Assembly: GCF_001659605.2 (NCBI RefSeq)
Contig: NC_035176.2
Span: forward strand, 25,042,716-25,106,715
DNA: 64,000 bases
DNA from: Manihot esculenta
Lineage: Eukaryota; Streptophyta; Magnoliopsida; Malpighiales; Euphorbiaceae
Direction: 5' to 3'
Shown piece by piece: positions 48,591-59,098 of the stretch (position 1 is its first letter; every line of letters begins with the position of its first letter). The position numbers and the translations under genes were made by a program. The notes beneath the pieces were generated by a model, which had not been told where the DNA came from, searched no databases, and saw only the letters and a list, made by a program, of their open reading frames with translations.

Positions 48591-49075
48591 TGTGATTGGC
48601 TAGACCTGCAAGAAAAAAAACGTGAGGGAGTAGGTGTTCACGACAACTATTCCGATACTCAAGTCAATATATTTGAGAATCGGGTGAATGTAATGAATTA
48701 TTTAAAATTTAACTAGTGTAAGAAAATAGTGCACGTTTGCTTTTAGGATAATTTCCCTTTACACCGTAGAAAAATAAAGATAAATATAGTATTTTTTGAT
48801 AATTCAGCGATAATGTGATCGACTGGTTATAAGGAATACCGACAGTTAATAGTTCGGTGATTCTATGATTCTGTGATTACAGGCATAATGGAGATTCGTT
48901 AGACTGTGCTTAATAAAAATAATTTTAACTCGAGACTCGTCTTATTTAGAGGAGGACGAGTTTTAATAATAAATCGAGTGTTGAGGTATCCGGGCCTTTT
49001 ATTTTCTCGCGTGGAGCTGCATTTTTCACTTATTAAATTTTTATCACGTAAACCTAAAAAACTCTTTGTGTAGCA

Positions 49076-49078
<3 letters not shown>
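48591..49078 (-). mobile_element. Solo or isolated gypsy LTR, related to the one at 21449
   Basis: Read on the minus strand it begins TGATGCTACACAAAGAG (from 49078), like TGATGTTACACAAGAAT at 21446. It ends with TTGAGTATCGGAATAGTTGT and then a GTCTAGCCAATCACA stretch, like the 21895-21960 segment. No internal region of the element is attached. The right edge merges into an ATT microsatellite, so target duplications cannot be judged. Confidence 0.55.

Positions 49079-49127
<49 letters not shown>
49077..49127. repeat. (ATT)n microsatellite, about 17 units
   Basis: Uninterrupted ATT repeats of about 51 bp directly abut the LTR end at 49078. Confidence 0.9.
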
Positions 49128-49134
<7 letters not shown>

Positions 49135-49965
49135 CATTAATTTGTGACTAAAATTTTTACATATCGTCTCAACTTAAATAAATGTATTTAACTTTGTAAT
49201 TGAATTTCACAAATCGCCTCAACTTTAATAAATGCACCACAAATGCCTCTAAACTCTTATTTGTATCATAAAATTAATAAACTTCAGTTTTAATGTATAA
49301 ATCGTTTTTTAGTAAAAAATAATAATTAATATGTTGATTAGTTTTAACTGTTTAATAAATTATTTAAAAATTTAAGAGATTAATTAATAAATTTTTAAAA
49401 ATAATAAAAATTAAATAGTTAAATATTTAACGATAAAATTAATAAAAAGATTAATTAGTAGATATTTTATTACAAGAAAGAAATATTTAGTAGATTTGTA
49501 TGATCATGATATACAATATGAAAATTTTAATTAATAACTAAACATCATATTCATATTTCCATTTTATTTTAGTTTTTAAACAAAAATTTAATTTCTTATA
49601 AATTTGAACTCTTTTTTGGAAAACAATAATTGATAAAAATAAAATAAAAATTATGACATATTTTTATATTTTAATATATTCAAGTGGAATTTTAAATTAT
49701 TACTTAATTTTAAAATTTAAATAGTTTGATTCAAAATAAGTATTTTATGCTGCATGTAATTAAAATAGAGGTATCAAATCAATCAATTTAATGGGTATAA
49801 ATAGTTAAAAATTTTATCCATACAAGTAAATTGATTGAAAATTTTTCTAATTAATCTAAATAATTTGTTAATTTTTAAGGTAAATTTAATATATAGGATT
49901 TCATTAAAATTTTCTCATTATTAAAATTAAATAGTATATTTAATGATTTAAAATAAAAAAAAAAC
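49128..49965. other. AT-rich intergenic spacer
   Basis: No coding sequence supported. Confidence 0.6.
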
Positions 49966-50167
49966 CTGAATGGGGACATTACAGCGTGAAGCAATTGTGG
50001 AGAGCAAATCAGTCTTGCATGAAGCTCTGGGTGCAAGTTCATAGATTTCATCAGGGAAAGCAAATCAGAGACCCAATCTTGCAAATATCCCGATGAAATC
50101 ATGGAAAAACGAAAGAGAAAAGGAAACTCTCCAATTTCAAACATGGAAAGGAGCATGGTAAGAGAAA
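49966..50167 (-). other. Unassigned exon-like stretch next to the chromovirus insertion
   Basis: On the minus strand a frame reads MISSGYLQDWVSDLLSLMKS and then MNLHPELHARLICSPQ and LLHAVMSPFR. It ends at a donor-like CAG/GTTTTT (about 49966) followed by poly-T. Composition is far less AT-rich than the spacer and the residues look like a soluble helical protein segment, but I do not recognise the family. The frame runs into the LTR at 50173, so the chromovirus landed at or just beside it. It may be an exon of a disrupted gene or a gene fragment. Confidence 0.3.
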
Positions 50168-50350
50168 GAACCTGTAATACCCGGCTAGACTCCGGTATCA
50201 GAATTCCTACCGTCCGGTGGAATCTCGGATGTCGGAAGTCTCTCGTAGGGTAGAAACATGTTTTCATAAAATGTTTTAATGTATTTTATGGTTTTAATCA
50301 AGTAAGAAATGAGTTTTTTTGCATGAAAATAATCTTGGAGGAAGACCCAG

Positions 50351-50477
50351 GTTCGGCCGCCGAACCTCAGGTTCGGCCGCCGAACCTCAAGTTCGGCCGC
50401 CGAACATGCATGCACTTCGGGAGAGCCTTAGGCCCCCGAAGGCATAAGTGAGGAAAGTCCAGGTTCGGCCGCCGAAC
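50351..50477. repeat. 20-bp units built on the palindrome-like GTTCGGCCGCCGAAC
   Basis: Copies at 50351-50365, 50371-50385 and 50391-50405 repeat every 20 bp, with another at 50463-50477. The 3' LTR has two units at 60960-60994 instead of three. Related TTTCGGCCGCCGAAAG motifs occur at 53935-54150 and in element B. Each unit contains GCCGCC, the core of ERF-bound GCC boxes, and several CpG sites. Confidence 0.8.
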
Positions 50478-50754
50478 TTGCATGCGTTGCGGAGGCACGT
50501 TCGGCTCCCGAATGTGGCCTGGCCAGCCACCTATAAAGGGGTCCCTTAGCCGAAAACGGGCGAGTTTTTCTCCCCATTTTCGGCCAAGGTGAGCTCTCCG
50601 CCGTCCCTCACCGATCTTGAGTTTCTTCCTTCCATTCTTCATGATTTTTATGAGTTTTCACCTTCGTTTTGAAGATTTTCGAGTATAAAGCAAGTTTTGA
50701 AGCTTTGAGGTTCAAGAAGCTCAATCTCTCCCATCTCCGAGCTAGGGTCATTCT

Positions 50755-52236
50755 TGTAACAGCCCGGAAATCGAATTGCTACCGGCGCTAGGATCCAGAT
50801 CGACTTAAGGTCACCGGGACCCGTAGTAAGCCTGCTATCCTGTCTGTGTACCTGTGAAATCCCATACATGATCATACATTGTTGTAAAACATAAAAACTT
50901 TTTGTCATTCCAAGACTTAACCTGTGCATGCACTATCTCTGTTCTATCACAATCCCTACTAGAGCTCCTCATTGCTCTAGGCGGATAAAACTCATAATGT
51001 TAAGCCTGGTTTTCTCATAATCAGACTAATAAAAGCAAACATACATCAACTGATCATGTGACTCTACAAAGGGATTACACTTCTTATAAGTCAAGCACCA
51101 TTCGATATCCTGTACACATACACTATCTCTTTACAGTTACATGTCCACACTAGCTATTACAAAAGTACTCTTCCTGTACCCTGCTGACCTCCCTCTGAAC
51201 GCTGAACCTGCACAACTGGAGTTAGGGGAGAGGGATGAGCTACTATAGCCCAGTGAGTAGAACAGTAATAAAGAACAGGTGATAAAACATGCTCTCATGC
51301 AACGTATCACATCACAAGTAATCACATCTCAGCATGGACGGATCAACACTCCCTCTATACCATATGCCCGGTCCCCGTAGGGCTGTTCCAGGTCTTTGTG
51401 CCTGGTCCCCGTAGGGCTGTTCCAGGTCTTTATGCTTGGTCCCCGTAGGGCTGTTCCAGGTCTTTCCTCTGAGGGCTATTGAATCTTTACTATGTCCATA
51501 CAGTCATAGACTCAAGGATAAATGCAATGCATCATATTCGTGTACACTAATGCACTCATCCTATAGCATATTCATGATGCATGAAGCATGATAAAATACT
51601 CGTTTCTCATATTAAAATACTAAGTTCAGTTCTACTCACCTCGGGTTGACTCTGAACTGACTCTGCAGGTTCTGAAACTGGACTCACTGCTGACCTCTCT
51701 GATTCCTCTGGTCCGTACCTACACAAGTGGACTCAAATGAGGGACCAAACTCACTCAAGAACATTTCTAAGAAACTCCCCAAAACCCTTCTAAGCCATCC
51801 TAGAACATTCACAGAAAACATGCAAAAGAAGGCTGGACAGGGCACTTTCGGCGGCAGGTTCGGCGGCCGAAACCCCTCTCCAGAGACAAAACTCATGCAT
51901 GTTCGGCGGCACCTTCAGCGGCCGAAGGTCTCGTCCAGAGACGAAACTCACATACTTTCGGCGGCCAAACTCCCTCTTTCGGCGGCCGAAAGTCCCTTTC
52001 TAAACCGAAAGCTTAGCTTTCGGGGGCAAGCTTTGGCAGCCGAAACTGCCTCCAAGCATGTTCGGCGGCCGAACCTGGTTTTGTCCATTCCAAAACTCTT
52101 TTCCTTTAACAAGTTAAAACATTAAAACATGTTAAACTACCTTAGAAAACATATGTATTACCCTTCTAGAGGGTTCCGACATCCGAGATGCCACCGGACT
52201 ACAGGAAGTCCGATGCCGGACTCTAGCCGGGTATTA
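50755..52236 (-). repeat. 3' LTR of element B
   Basis: On the plus strand it begins TGTAACAGCCCGGAAATCG and ends GCCGGGTATTACA, the reverse complement of the ends of A's LTR. At about 1482 bp it is much shorter than A's LTR and differs inside, so B is a separate subfamily. Confidence 0.85.
51370..51470. repeat. 34-bp tandem repeat, three copies, in the LTR of element B
   Basis: GGTCCCCGTAGGGCTGTTCC begins at 51370, 51404 and 51438 and each time runs into AGGTCTTT, giving an exact 34-bp period. Confidence 0.85.
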
Positions 52237-52316
52237 CATTCTTCCCCCCTTAAGAACATTCGTCCCCGAATGTTCCTAACACAACATAAAACACAGAGAA
52301 AAGGGGAAAACTAACC

Positions 52317-52858
52317 TCAAAACAGATATGGGTACTGTTGGAGCATAGACTCCCGTGTCTCCCAGGTGCACTCTTCTAGATTGTGGTGGTTCCATAGGAC
52401 TTTCACCATTGGTATCTCCTTGTTTCTCAGCTTTCTGATCTGGGTGTCTAAGATCCGCACTGGCTGCTCTACATAGGTGAGATCACTTAAGATTTCCACC
52501 TCAGGTTCACTAAGAACCTTCTCTGGATCTGACACAAACTTCCTCAACATAGAAACATGGAATACCGGGTGAATTCTTTCCATAGAGGTAGGTAAATCCA
52601 GCTTATACGACACATTTCCGATCCTTTGCAAAATCTCAAAGGGACCAATGTACCGTGGGGCCAGTTTACCCTTCTTTCCAAAACGATCCACTCCCTTCAT
52701 TGGAGACACCTTTAACAATACCATATCCCCCTCCTGGAACTCTATCTGTTTCCTACGGATGTCTGCATAGCTTTTATGTCTGCTAACAGCTGTCTTGATC
52801 CTCTCTCTGATGATAGGCACTAACTTGCTGGTAATCTCAACTAGCTCTGGCCCTGCAA
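52317..52858 (-). pseudogene. Element B pol remnant: integrase C-terminus and chromodomain
   Basis: The minus-strand frame gives IIRERIKTAVSRHKSYADIR, EFQEGDMVLLKVSPMKGV, GPFEILQRIGNVSYKLDLP and HPVFHVSMLRKFVSDPEKV. It then has the chromodomain core MVKVLWNHHNLEECTWETRE ending QQYPYLF. It is near-identical in layout to the end of element A's pol (60132-60674) with scattered residue changes. The frame is open here, but everything upstream is deleted at about 52858, where sequence jumps into the truncated 5' LTR. Confidence 0.88.
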
Positions 52859-52869
52859 GAGCCTCACCT

Positions 52870-53601
52870 AAACCTAAACATGCATACTACCCATACTAGC
52901 ACATACACATATATATGCACAAAGGGGTCTCAAACTATCCTAAACCCCAAACAAACATAGCACATAACACTTAAACATGAAAGATCACCAAAAACCTCAC
53001 CTAAACCTAAACATGCATACTACCCATACTAACTTTATAAAACCTTCAAAAATCAACAAAGAAGGTTCAGGATCTGTACTTACCTCTTCTCAACAAGAGA
53101 TTACACGATCCTAACGTGGAGATATAGAGAAATCCGTTCTCAAACTCTCCAAGCTTCAAACTTTGTTCTTTTTGCTTAAAACCTTCAAAAATCATCAAAA
53201 CTCTTAAAACCTTGGAAAGATTTGAAGGAAATCATAAAAACCATGAAAGTCAACGTGAGAGAGGCTGGAACTCACCTCTGGCTGCAAGTGGAGGAGAAAT
53301 AGCCTCCTTCCACCGACCCTTGGCCCTTTTATAGGTGGCTGGCCAGACCACCTTCGGCAGCCGAACGTGAATCCGAAACCATGCAAGGTTCGGCGGCCGA
53401 AAGTGACCTTCGGCGGCCGAACATTAGCATTTCTCCCTTCTTGCTTTTCATTCCAAAAATCTTTTCCTTTAACAAGTTAAAACATTAAAACATGTTAACC
53501 TACCTTAGAAAACATATGTATTACCCTTCTAGAGGGTTCCGACATCCGAGATGCCACCGGACTACAGGAAGTCCGATGCCGGACTCTAGCCGGGTATTAC
53601 A
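52870..53601 (-). repeat. Truncated 5' LTR of element B
   Basis: Read on the minus strand it begins TGTAATACCCGGCTAGAGTC at 53601 like the 3' LTR and is lost after about 730 bp. A CCTCACCTAAACCTAAACATGC phrase of the LTR appears twice near 52862 and 52998, flanking the deletion junction. Confidence 0.8.
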
Positions 53602-54549
53602 ATTCTCCTCTCGATCTTCAAGAGGTAAGGGCCGATTTTGAGCTCATTTTATGTTTTAAACAAGTTTTAAGTTGATCTTTGGGGTAGAAATGCATGTTTA
53701 GGTTTTTAGTTGGTTTAAGGGTTATGTTAAGTTTTTGAGCAATGTATGATGCTTGTGGTTGTTTGATGTGTTGTAGATGGGGTTTAGGATAGTTTGAAGC
53801 CCCTAGGAGCTGATGTATGTATCTATGTATGTTTTGAATGAGTTGTATGCTTGATCTAAAAGGTTGGGAGGCAACTGTGCATGAGGAACCAAGTTTCTGC
53901 CCTTTGGCAGAAACCAGGTTCGGCAGCCGAAGGACTTTCGGCCGCCGAACCTGCTTGGGAGGCAAGCCTTTCGGCTGCCGAAGCCTGCCCCCGAAAGAGG
54001 ACTTTCGTCTCTGGAGGGTAGTTTCGGCCGCCGAAAGTGCCGCCGAACATGCATGAGTTTCGTCTCTGTCTGGGAGTTTCGGCCGCCGAAGGTGCCGCCA
54101 AACCTGCCTAACTTTCGGCTCTGGAGGGACTTTCGGCCGCCGAACCTGCCGCCGAAAGTGCCCTGTTTAGCCTTCCTTTGCATGCTTCCCATGGATGTTT
54201 TGAGGTGTTTTAAGGGGGTTTTTGGGGGATGTTTTAGAGTCATATTCTAGTATGTTTGGTCCCTCATTTGAGTCCACCTTTGTAGGTTCGGACCCGAGGA
54301 CCCCAGCAGTGACAACTGCTTCAGAGTCTTGTCAGAGTCAGCCAGAGGTGAGTAGAATAAATTCTTACGTTTTAAATAAATGAAAAACTTTAGCATGAAT
54401 CATGCATCATGAATGCCATGTGATATCCTAGGTTGCTTGCATTAGAATTCACGAATATGTTGCATTGCATATCTTGATGTTGATGTGGGTGGATATTGGA
54501 TGACCCATTGGTCCTCAGTATGATGAGACACGATATGATATGATATGGA

Positions 54550-54835
54550 AGTCCAGGTGTGGCCTGCACTACGCCCCTGGCACTATGTAAGTGAAAGTCC
54601 GGGTGTGGCCTGCACTACGCCCCCGGCACAGTTGGACATGTATGTTATGAGATATGTAAGAGAAAGACCAGGTGTGGCCTGCTCTACGCCCCTGGCACTA
54701 TGTAAGTGAAAGTCCGGGTGTGGCCTGCACTACGCCCCCGGCACAGTTGGACATGTATGTTATGAGATATGTAAGAGAAAGACCAGGTGTGGCCTGCACT
54801 ACGCCCCTGGCATAGTTGGATTATGTAGAGGACCC
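54550..54835. repeat. Composite tandem repeat in the 5' LTR of A
   Basis: Units containing AGGTGTGGCCTGCACTACGC, then CCCTGGCA, alternate with a CCGGGTGTGGCC variant. A block of about 118 bp is present in two copies here, but once in the 3' LTR (62311-62480). This accounts for most of the length difference between the LTRs. Confidence 0.75.
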
Positions 54836-55443
54836 TTGGTGACAAGTCCATCCTTGATGTGATATGGTTGTGATGTGATGCATTACATGATAGCATGTGT
54901 TTTAATTGTTATTATTATTCTGCTCACTGGGCTCTTGTAGCTCACCCCTTTCCCCTTATCCCCCAGGTTTGCAGGTACAGGGTAGACCAGGAGGTCAGCA
55001 GGAGTATAGTCTGTTTTTATGTAATAGTTAGAAGTTGTGGACATGATGAAATTGAAATGTAATGTTTTATGTAGTCATGATATGTAAAATGATATTGAGG
55101 ATTAGAGGTTGTGCTTGACCCTATGTGTATGGTATTCCCTTTTTATGCATGATCACTATTATTAACGATGAGATGAGTAATCAAGCTTAATGTATGTTAT
55201 TGATACCCCATTGGAGCATGTGATGAGGGCTCTAGTGTGAGGTTTATGGTTATGTTAGTGTGCATGCACAGGTTAAGCTTGATTTATGAAATAAAAAGTT
55301 TACATGTTTATGTATTTGTATGATCATGTATGGGAATACACAGGTTTACAGGTTGTATGTCAGGCTTGCTACAGGTCCCGACGGCCTTAAGCCGATCTGG
55401 ATCCTAGCGCCGGTAGCGGTCCGATTTTCGGGTCGTTACAGAA

Positions 55444-55461
55444 TGGTATCAGAGCCCTAGG
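55444..55461 (+). other. Primer-binding site of element A
   Basis: TGGTATCAGAGCCCTAGG starts three bases after the 5' LTR end. TGGTATCAGAGC is the standard complement to the 3' end of plant initiator tRNA-Met. Confidence 0.88.
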
Positions 55462-55711
55462 TTCATATGGTCAGACTTAGAGTGTCGGGCTCATAGAGGT
55501 TATAGAAGGTCAAGCACAATAGGAAAGGTCATGTCCACTAGGATAGGATGTGGAGTCCTGTCTTGTATGATGATGTGAAATGCCATGATTATATACATGT
55601 GCATTAATGCTATGATATGAATAATATGTGTGTGATGCGGGTTCATGTGTGTCCACATGAACCATATGATGCTAACGTTTATGTGATGTGTACTGTTTTT
55701 CAGAAAACAGG

Positions 55712-57940
55712 ATGAGGGAAACTCGTCGATCTGCACGATTGGTTGGAGTGCCACCTGAGGATGAGGGCATGAGCGCCCGTCCTCTTGCATTGCCTAGAGC
55801 AATGTCTAGTAGGGCTAGCAGAGAAAGAGCAGCAAGAGACCCTAGAAGGTCTCTGGATCTGGGTAGAAGCAGATCAGTGAGGGGAACAGTTTAGGGAGGA
55901 ATATCAGAGGACATGGGGGATGATATGGATGTAGAGCAGAGGAGAGATGGCAGTCTGGGAGTAAGCATGTCAGAAAAGGGAATGGGAGAGTCCCAAGGAG
56001 GCACTCAGGCCTCAGGATTTGCTCAGCCACCCCACTACCCACACTTCTCACAAAATCCCGGGTATTCGATGGGAGGTACGTCGGATTACCCTAGCTTTAC
56101 CCCTTATCCCATACACATGCCATACCCTCCCTACTACCCACCATACCCACAGCACCCAATGTATCCACCCCCACCCTACTATCCAAATCCAGCTAACCCT
56201 ACCTCAGAAAATGTTGCACCTCCTCCACCATCAGCAGAACCCACAGTTCCAGCAACCCATATGCCTAAGCCTAGCTCATCTGGTGGGAGCAAGGTCAAGA
56301 TGACCGACTACATGAAGCTGGGTGCTCCCCAGTTTGAAACCGGTGATGACCCGTTTGTGTACCTTGAAAGGGTCAAAACAATTACAGATGAGATAGGAGC
56401 TGATGACAGCAGAGCCATTCAGATGGTTGGGTTCACACTCAAATGCAAAAAGGCCCGTGAGTGGTTTAAGAACTATGTGAGCCCAAGGTTGGACAGCCTA
56501 TCATGGGAGGAGTTTGCAAATGAATTTGCAGGATGGGCTTTTCCTGACAGTTCAAGAGAATTGAAGATGATTGAGTTTGAACAGTTAAGGCAGACAGAGG
56601 AAATGAGTGTAGACAAGTACACCGACAGATTCTTGGAGCTGTTGCCGTTTGCAGGGCAAACTCTTGACACCGATCAGAAGAAGTCAAGGAGGTATATCAT
56701 GAAACTTCACTCCAGGTATTCCTCCTTGATTCAGTCCGCAGATAGGGAGAGCTTCCATGCCATAGTGGATATGGCTAGGAGGATGGAGGCTAGTGCTATC
56801 ATCGAGGGGAAAGTCAAGCAGTCAGTGGCACAGCCTTCTGGTTCTAAGACCCCAGGCTCTTCTTCTCTGAGTGTAGCAGCTTCAGGAAGTAAAAAGTGGG
56901 ACAGAAGCTCTAGGAAGTCTAAGAAGAACAAGTTATGGAATAAGGTTAAGTCCAGTCTGGGATTTGGTGGTGGCTCAAGCTCTGGTGCGGATAATGCAGT
57001 TTGTACAAGGTGTGGTAAGCCACACAAGGGAGTATGTCGGTTTGGGACGACAGCCTGTTTTAGATGCGGTCATGAGGGACATATGGCTCGAGAGTGTCCA
57101 AGAGCAGTTCCGATGGCTCAGTCCCAGCAGACAGCTTCTGGTAGTATAGCACAGCCAGCAGCTCCAGCCACGACTCAGGCTAGTGGCAGAGGTAGAGGGA
57201 GAGGGGCAGCCTCTTCTTCAGCTGGTTTCAGAGGTGAAGGTCCATCAGCTCCAGCACGGATCTTCACAATGACACAACAGGAGGCAGATGCATCTAACAC
57301 CGTGGTGGCAGGTAACTTAGTCATTGGTTGTTCAGATGTGTATGCCTTGATGGACCCTGGTGCATCTCATTCTTTTATTGCACCGAGAGCCGTTGAGAGG
57401 TTGGGGTTGATGATCTCTGGGTTAGAGTGTCCTCTCTGGGTCAGTGGACCCAAGTGTGATCCATCAGTGGCAGAGTCAGTCTGCCAGTGTAGTCCTGTGT
57501 TTGTTGAGGGAAGATGCTTGTCCGCCGACCTTATGGTTCTAGACTTGATAGATTTTGACGTCATTCTAGGGATGGACTGGTTATCTACCCATGGTGCTAC
57601 CTTGGACTGCAGGGACAAGGTAGTCAGGTTCAGAGGTCAGGATGGGTCAGAGGTAGTCTTCAGAGGAGACATGAGGGGTACACCTAGAGGTCTGGTATCA
57701 GCTCTTCAGGCTCGTAGGTTGCTTAGGAGGGGATGTCAGGGGTATTTGGCTCATGTGAGGGAGCTTAGCAGTCAGGTTAGAGAGCCCGCCTCGGTGCCAG
57801 TGGTCAGAGAGTTTTCAGATGTCTTCCCAGACGAGCTGCTAGGTTTACCACCTGCTAGGGAGATAGAGTTCGAGATAGAATTGATGCCTGAAACCCGACC
57901 GATCTCTATCCTCCCTACAGGATGGCACCAGCAGAATTGA
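55712..57940 (+). pseudogene. Element A gag-protease frame with a nonsense codon and terminal frameshift
   Basis: A likely start is ATG 55712 (MRETRRSARLVGVPPEDEG). An in-frame TAG at 55892-55894 interrupts the N-terminal part, after which the frame is open from 55913 to 57940. It holds a Pro/Tyr-rich segment, the gag capsid region (EWFKNYVSPRLDSLSWEEF, MSVDKYTDRFLELL), and the basic SRKSKKNKLWNKVK stretch. A first C-rich knuckle-like CTRCGKPHKGVC and a canonical CCHC zinc knuckle CFRCGHEGHMAREC (about 57055-57097) follow. The pepsin-like protease has ALMDPGASHSFI (active Asp) and VILGMDWL. Near 57911 a one-base change shifts the frame just before reverse transcriptase, so it ends in an unrelated GWHQQN. 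Confidence 0.9.
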
Positions 57941-58791
57941 AAGAGTTGAAAGAGCAGTTACAAGAACTGGTAGACAAGGGCTTCATCCGACCGAGTACCT
58001 CACCCTGGGGTGCTCCAGTTTTGTTTGTGAGAAAGAAGGATGGATCCCTTAGACTTTGTATCGACTACAGGCAGTTGAACAAAGTCACTACCAAGAATAG
58101 ATACCCTTTGCCAAGGATCGATGATCTATTCGACCAGCTAGCAGGAGCGGGTTGTTTCTCCAAAATAGATCTGAGATCTGGGTACCATCAGCTGAGGATA
58201 AGAGAGGAAGATGTGCCAAAGATGACTTTCAGAACCAGATATGGGCATTTTGAGTTCCTTGTAATGCCGTTCGGGTTAACCAACGCTCCTGCAGCATTCA
58301 TGGATCTCATGAACAGAGTGTTTAGCCAGTACCTGGATCACTTTGTTATTGTCTTCATAGATGATATCTTAGTGTATTCCAGGAATGCAGAGGAGCATGT
58401 CCATCATCTGAGGTTGGTTCTGCAGACCTTGAGGGAACACGGCTTGTATGCCAAGTTCTCCAAGTGTGAGTTTTGGAGCATTTCACTCTTGGGGCATGTT
58501 GTGTCAGAAAATGGGATAGAGGTGGATCCCAAGAAGATAGAAGTTGTGGCTAACTGGCCTAGACCCACTTCAGTGTCAGAGATCAGAAGTTTCTTGGGTT
58601 TGGCGGGTTACTACAGGAGGTTCGTTCAGGACTTCTCAAAAATTGCAGCTCCTCTGACCAGACTAACCAGGAAAAATCAGAAGTTTGTGTGGGCCGACCA
58701 GTGCGAAGAGAGTTTTGAAGAGCTTAAGAAGAGGTTAACGTCGGCACCAGTGTTAGCTTTGCCAACTAGCAATGAGGACTTCACAGTGTGA
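57922..58791 (+). pseudogene. Element A reverse transcriptase segment
   Basis: Frame with all main reverse-transcriptase blocks: [80 protein letters not shown] and catalytic [10 protein letters not shown] (about 58345-58374). The thumb/connection region follows ([22 protein letters not shown]). It stops at 58789-58791, where a 5-base deletion relative to the family expectation breaks the start of RNase H. The catalytic Asp pair is intact, but the polyprotein is interrupted at both ends of this segment. Confidence 0.92.
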
Positions 58792-59098
58792 TGCATCCCG
58801 AGTGGGTTTGGGTTGTGTGTTAATGCAGAATGAAAGGGTGATTGCTTATGCTTCTAGACAGCTGAAGAAGCATGAGTTGAATTACCCCACACATGACCTG
58901 GAGATGGCAGCAGTAATCTTTGCACTCAAGATGTGGAGGCACTACCTCTATGGGGTTAAATGTGAGATCTTTACAGATCATAAGAGCCTGCAGTACATCC
59001 TGAGTCAAAGAGATTTGAACTTGAGATAGAGAAGATGGGTAAAGCTGCTGAGTGACTATGATTGCAAGATTCAGTACCATCCGGGTAAGGCGAATGTT
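58772..59098 (+). pseudogene. Element A RNase H segment
   Basis: Continues in another frame with [15 protein letters not shown], the [19 protein letters not shown] block, [12 protein letters not shown] and [10 protein letters not shown], as in gypsy RNase H. It is interrupted by TAG at 59027-59029 where Gln is expected (one C-to-T change). The same frame then resumes with RRWVKLLSDYDCKIQYHPGK and VVADALSRK. Confidence 0.88.

Larger units (their letters stand above)
50755..53601 (-). mobile_element. Nested, internally deleted chromovirus (element B), TSD ATTCT
   Basis: An inverted relative of element A sits inside the 5' LTR of A, flanked by perfect ATTCT duplications (50750-50754 and 53602-53606). 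In minus orientation it has a truncated 5' LTR (53601 down to about 52870), then a remnant of pol (integrase end and chromodomain), a purine tract, and a complete 3' LTR of about 1482 bp (52236 down to 50755). The rest of the 5' LTR, the primer-binding site, gag, protease, reverse transcriptase and most of integrase are missing. Because it interrupts A's LTR, it inserted after A. Confidence 0.92.
50173..55440 (+). repeat. 5' LTR of element A, split by element B
   Basis: LTR sequence is continuous from 50173 to 50754 and from 53607 to 55440; the part between is element B with its duplicated ATTCT. Compared with the 3' LTR it has one extra copy of a unit of about 118 bp at 54550-54785 and a different number of 20-bp palindromic units. 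Confidence 0.9.

Noticed and set aside
53838..54250. Frames on both strands with repeated FGGRxFG/RPPKVPP-like residues (also at 51727-52125 and 61595-61858)
   Set aside because: They are translations of the palindromic TTCGGCCGCCGAA repeats in the LTRs, not proteins.
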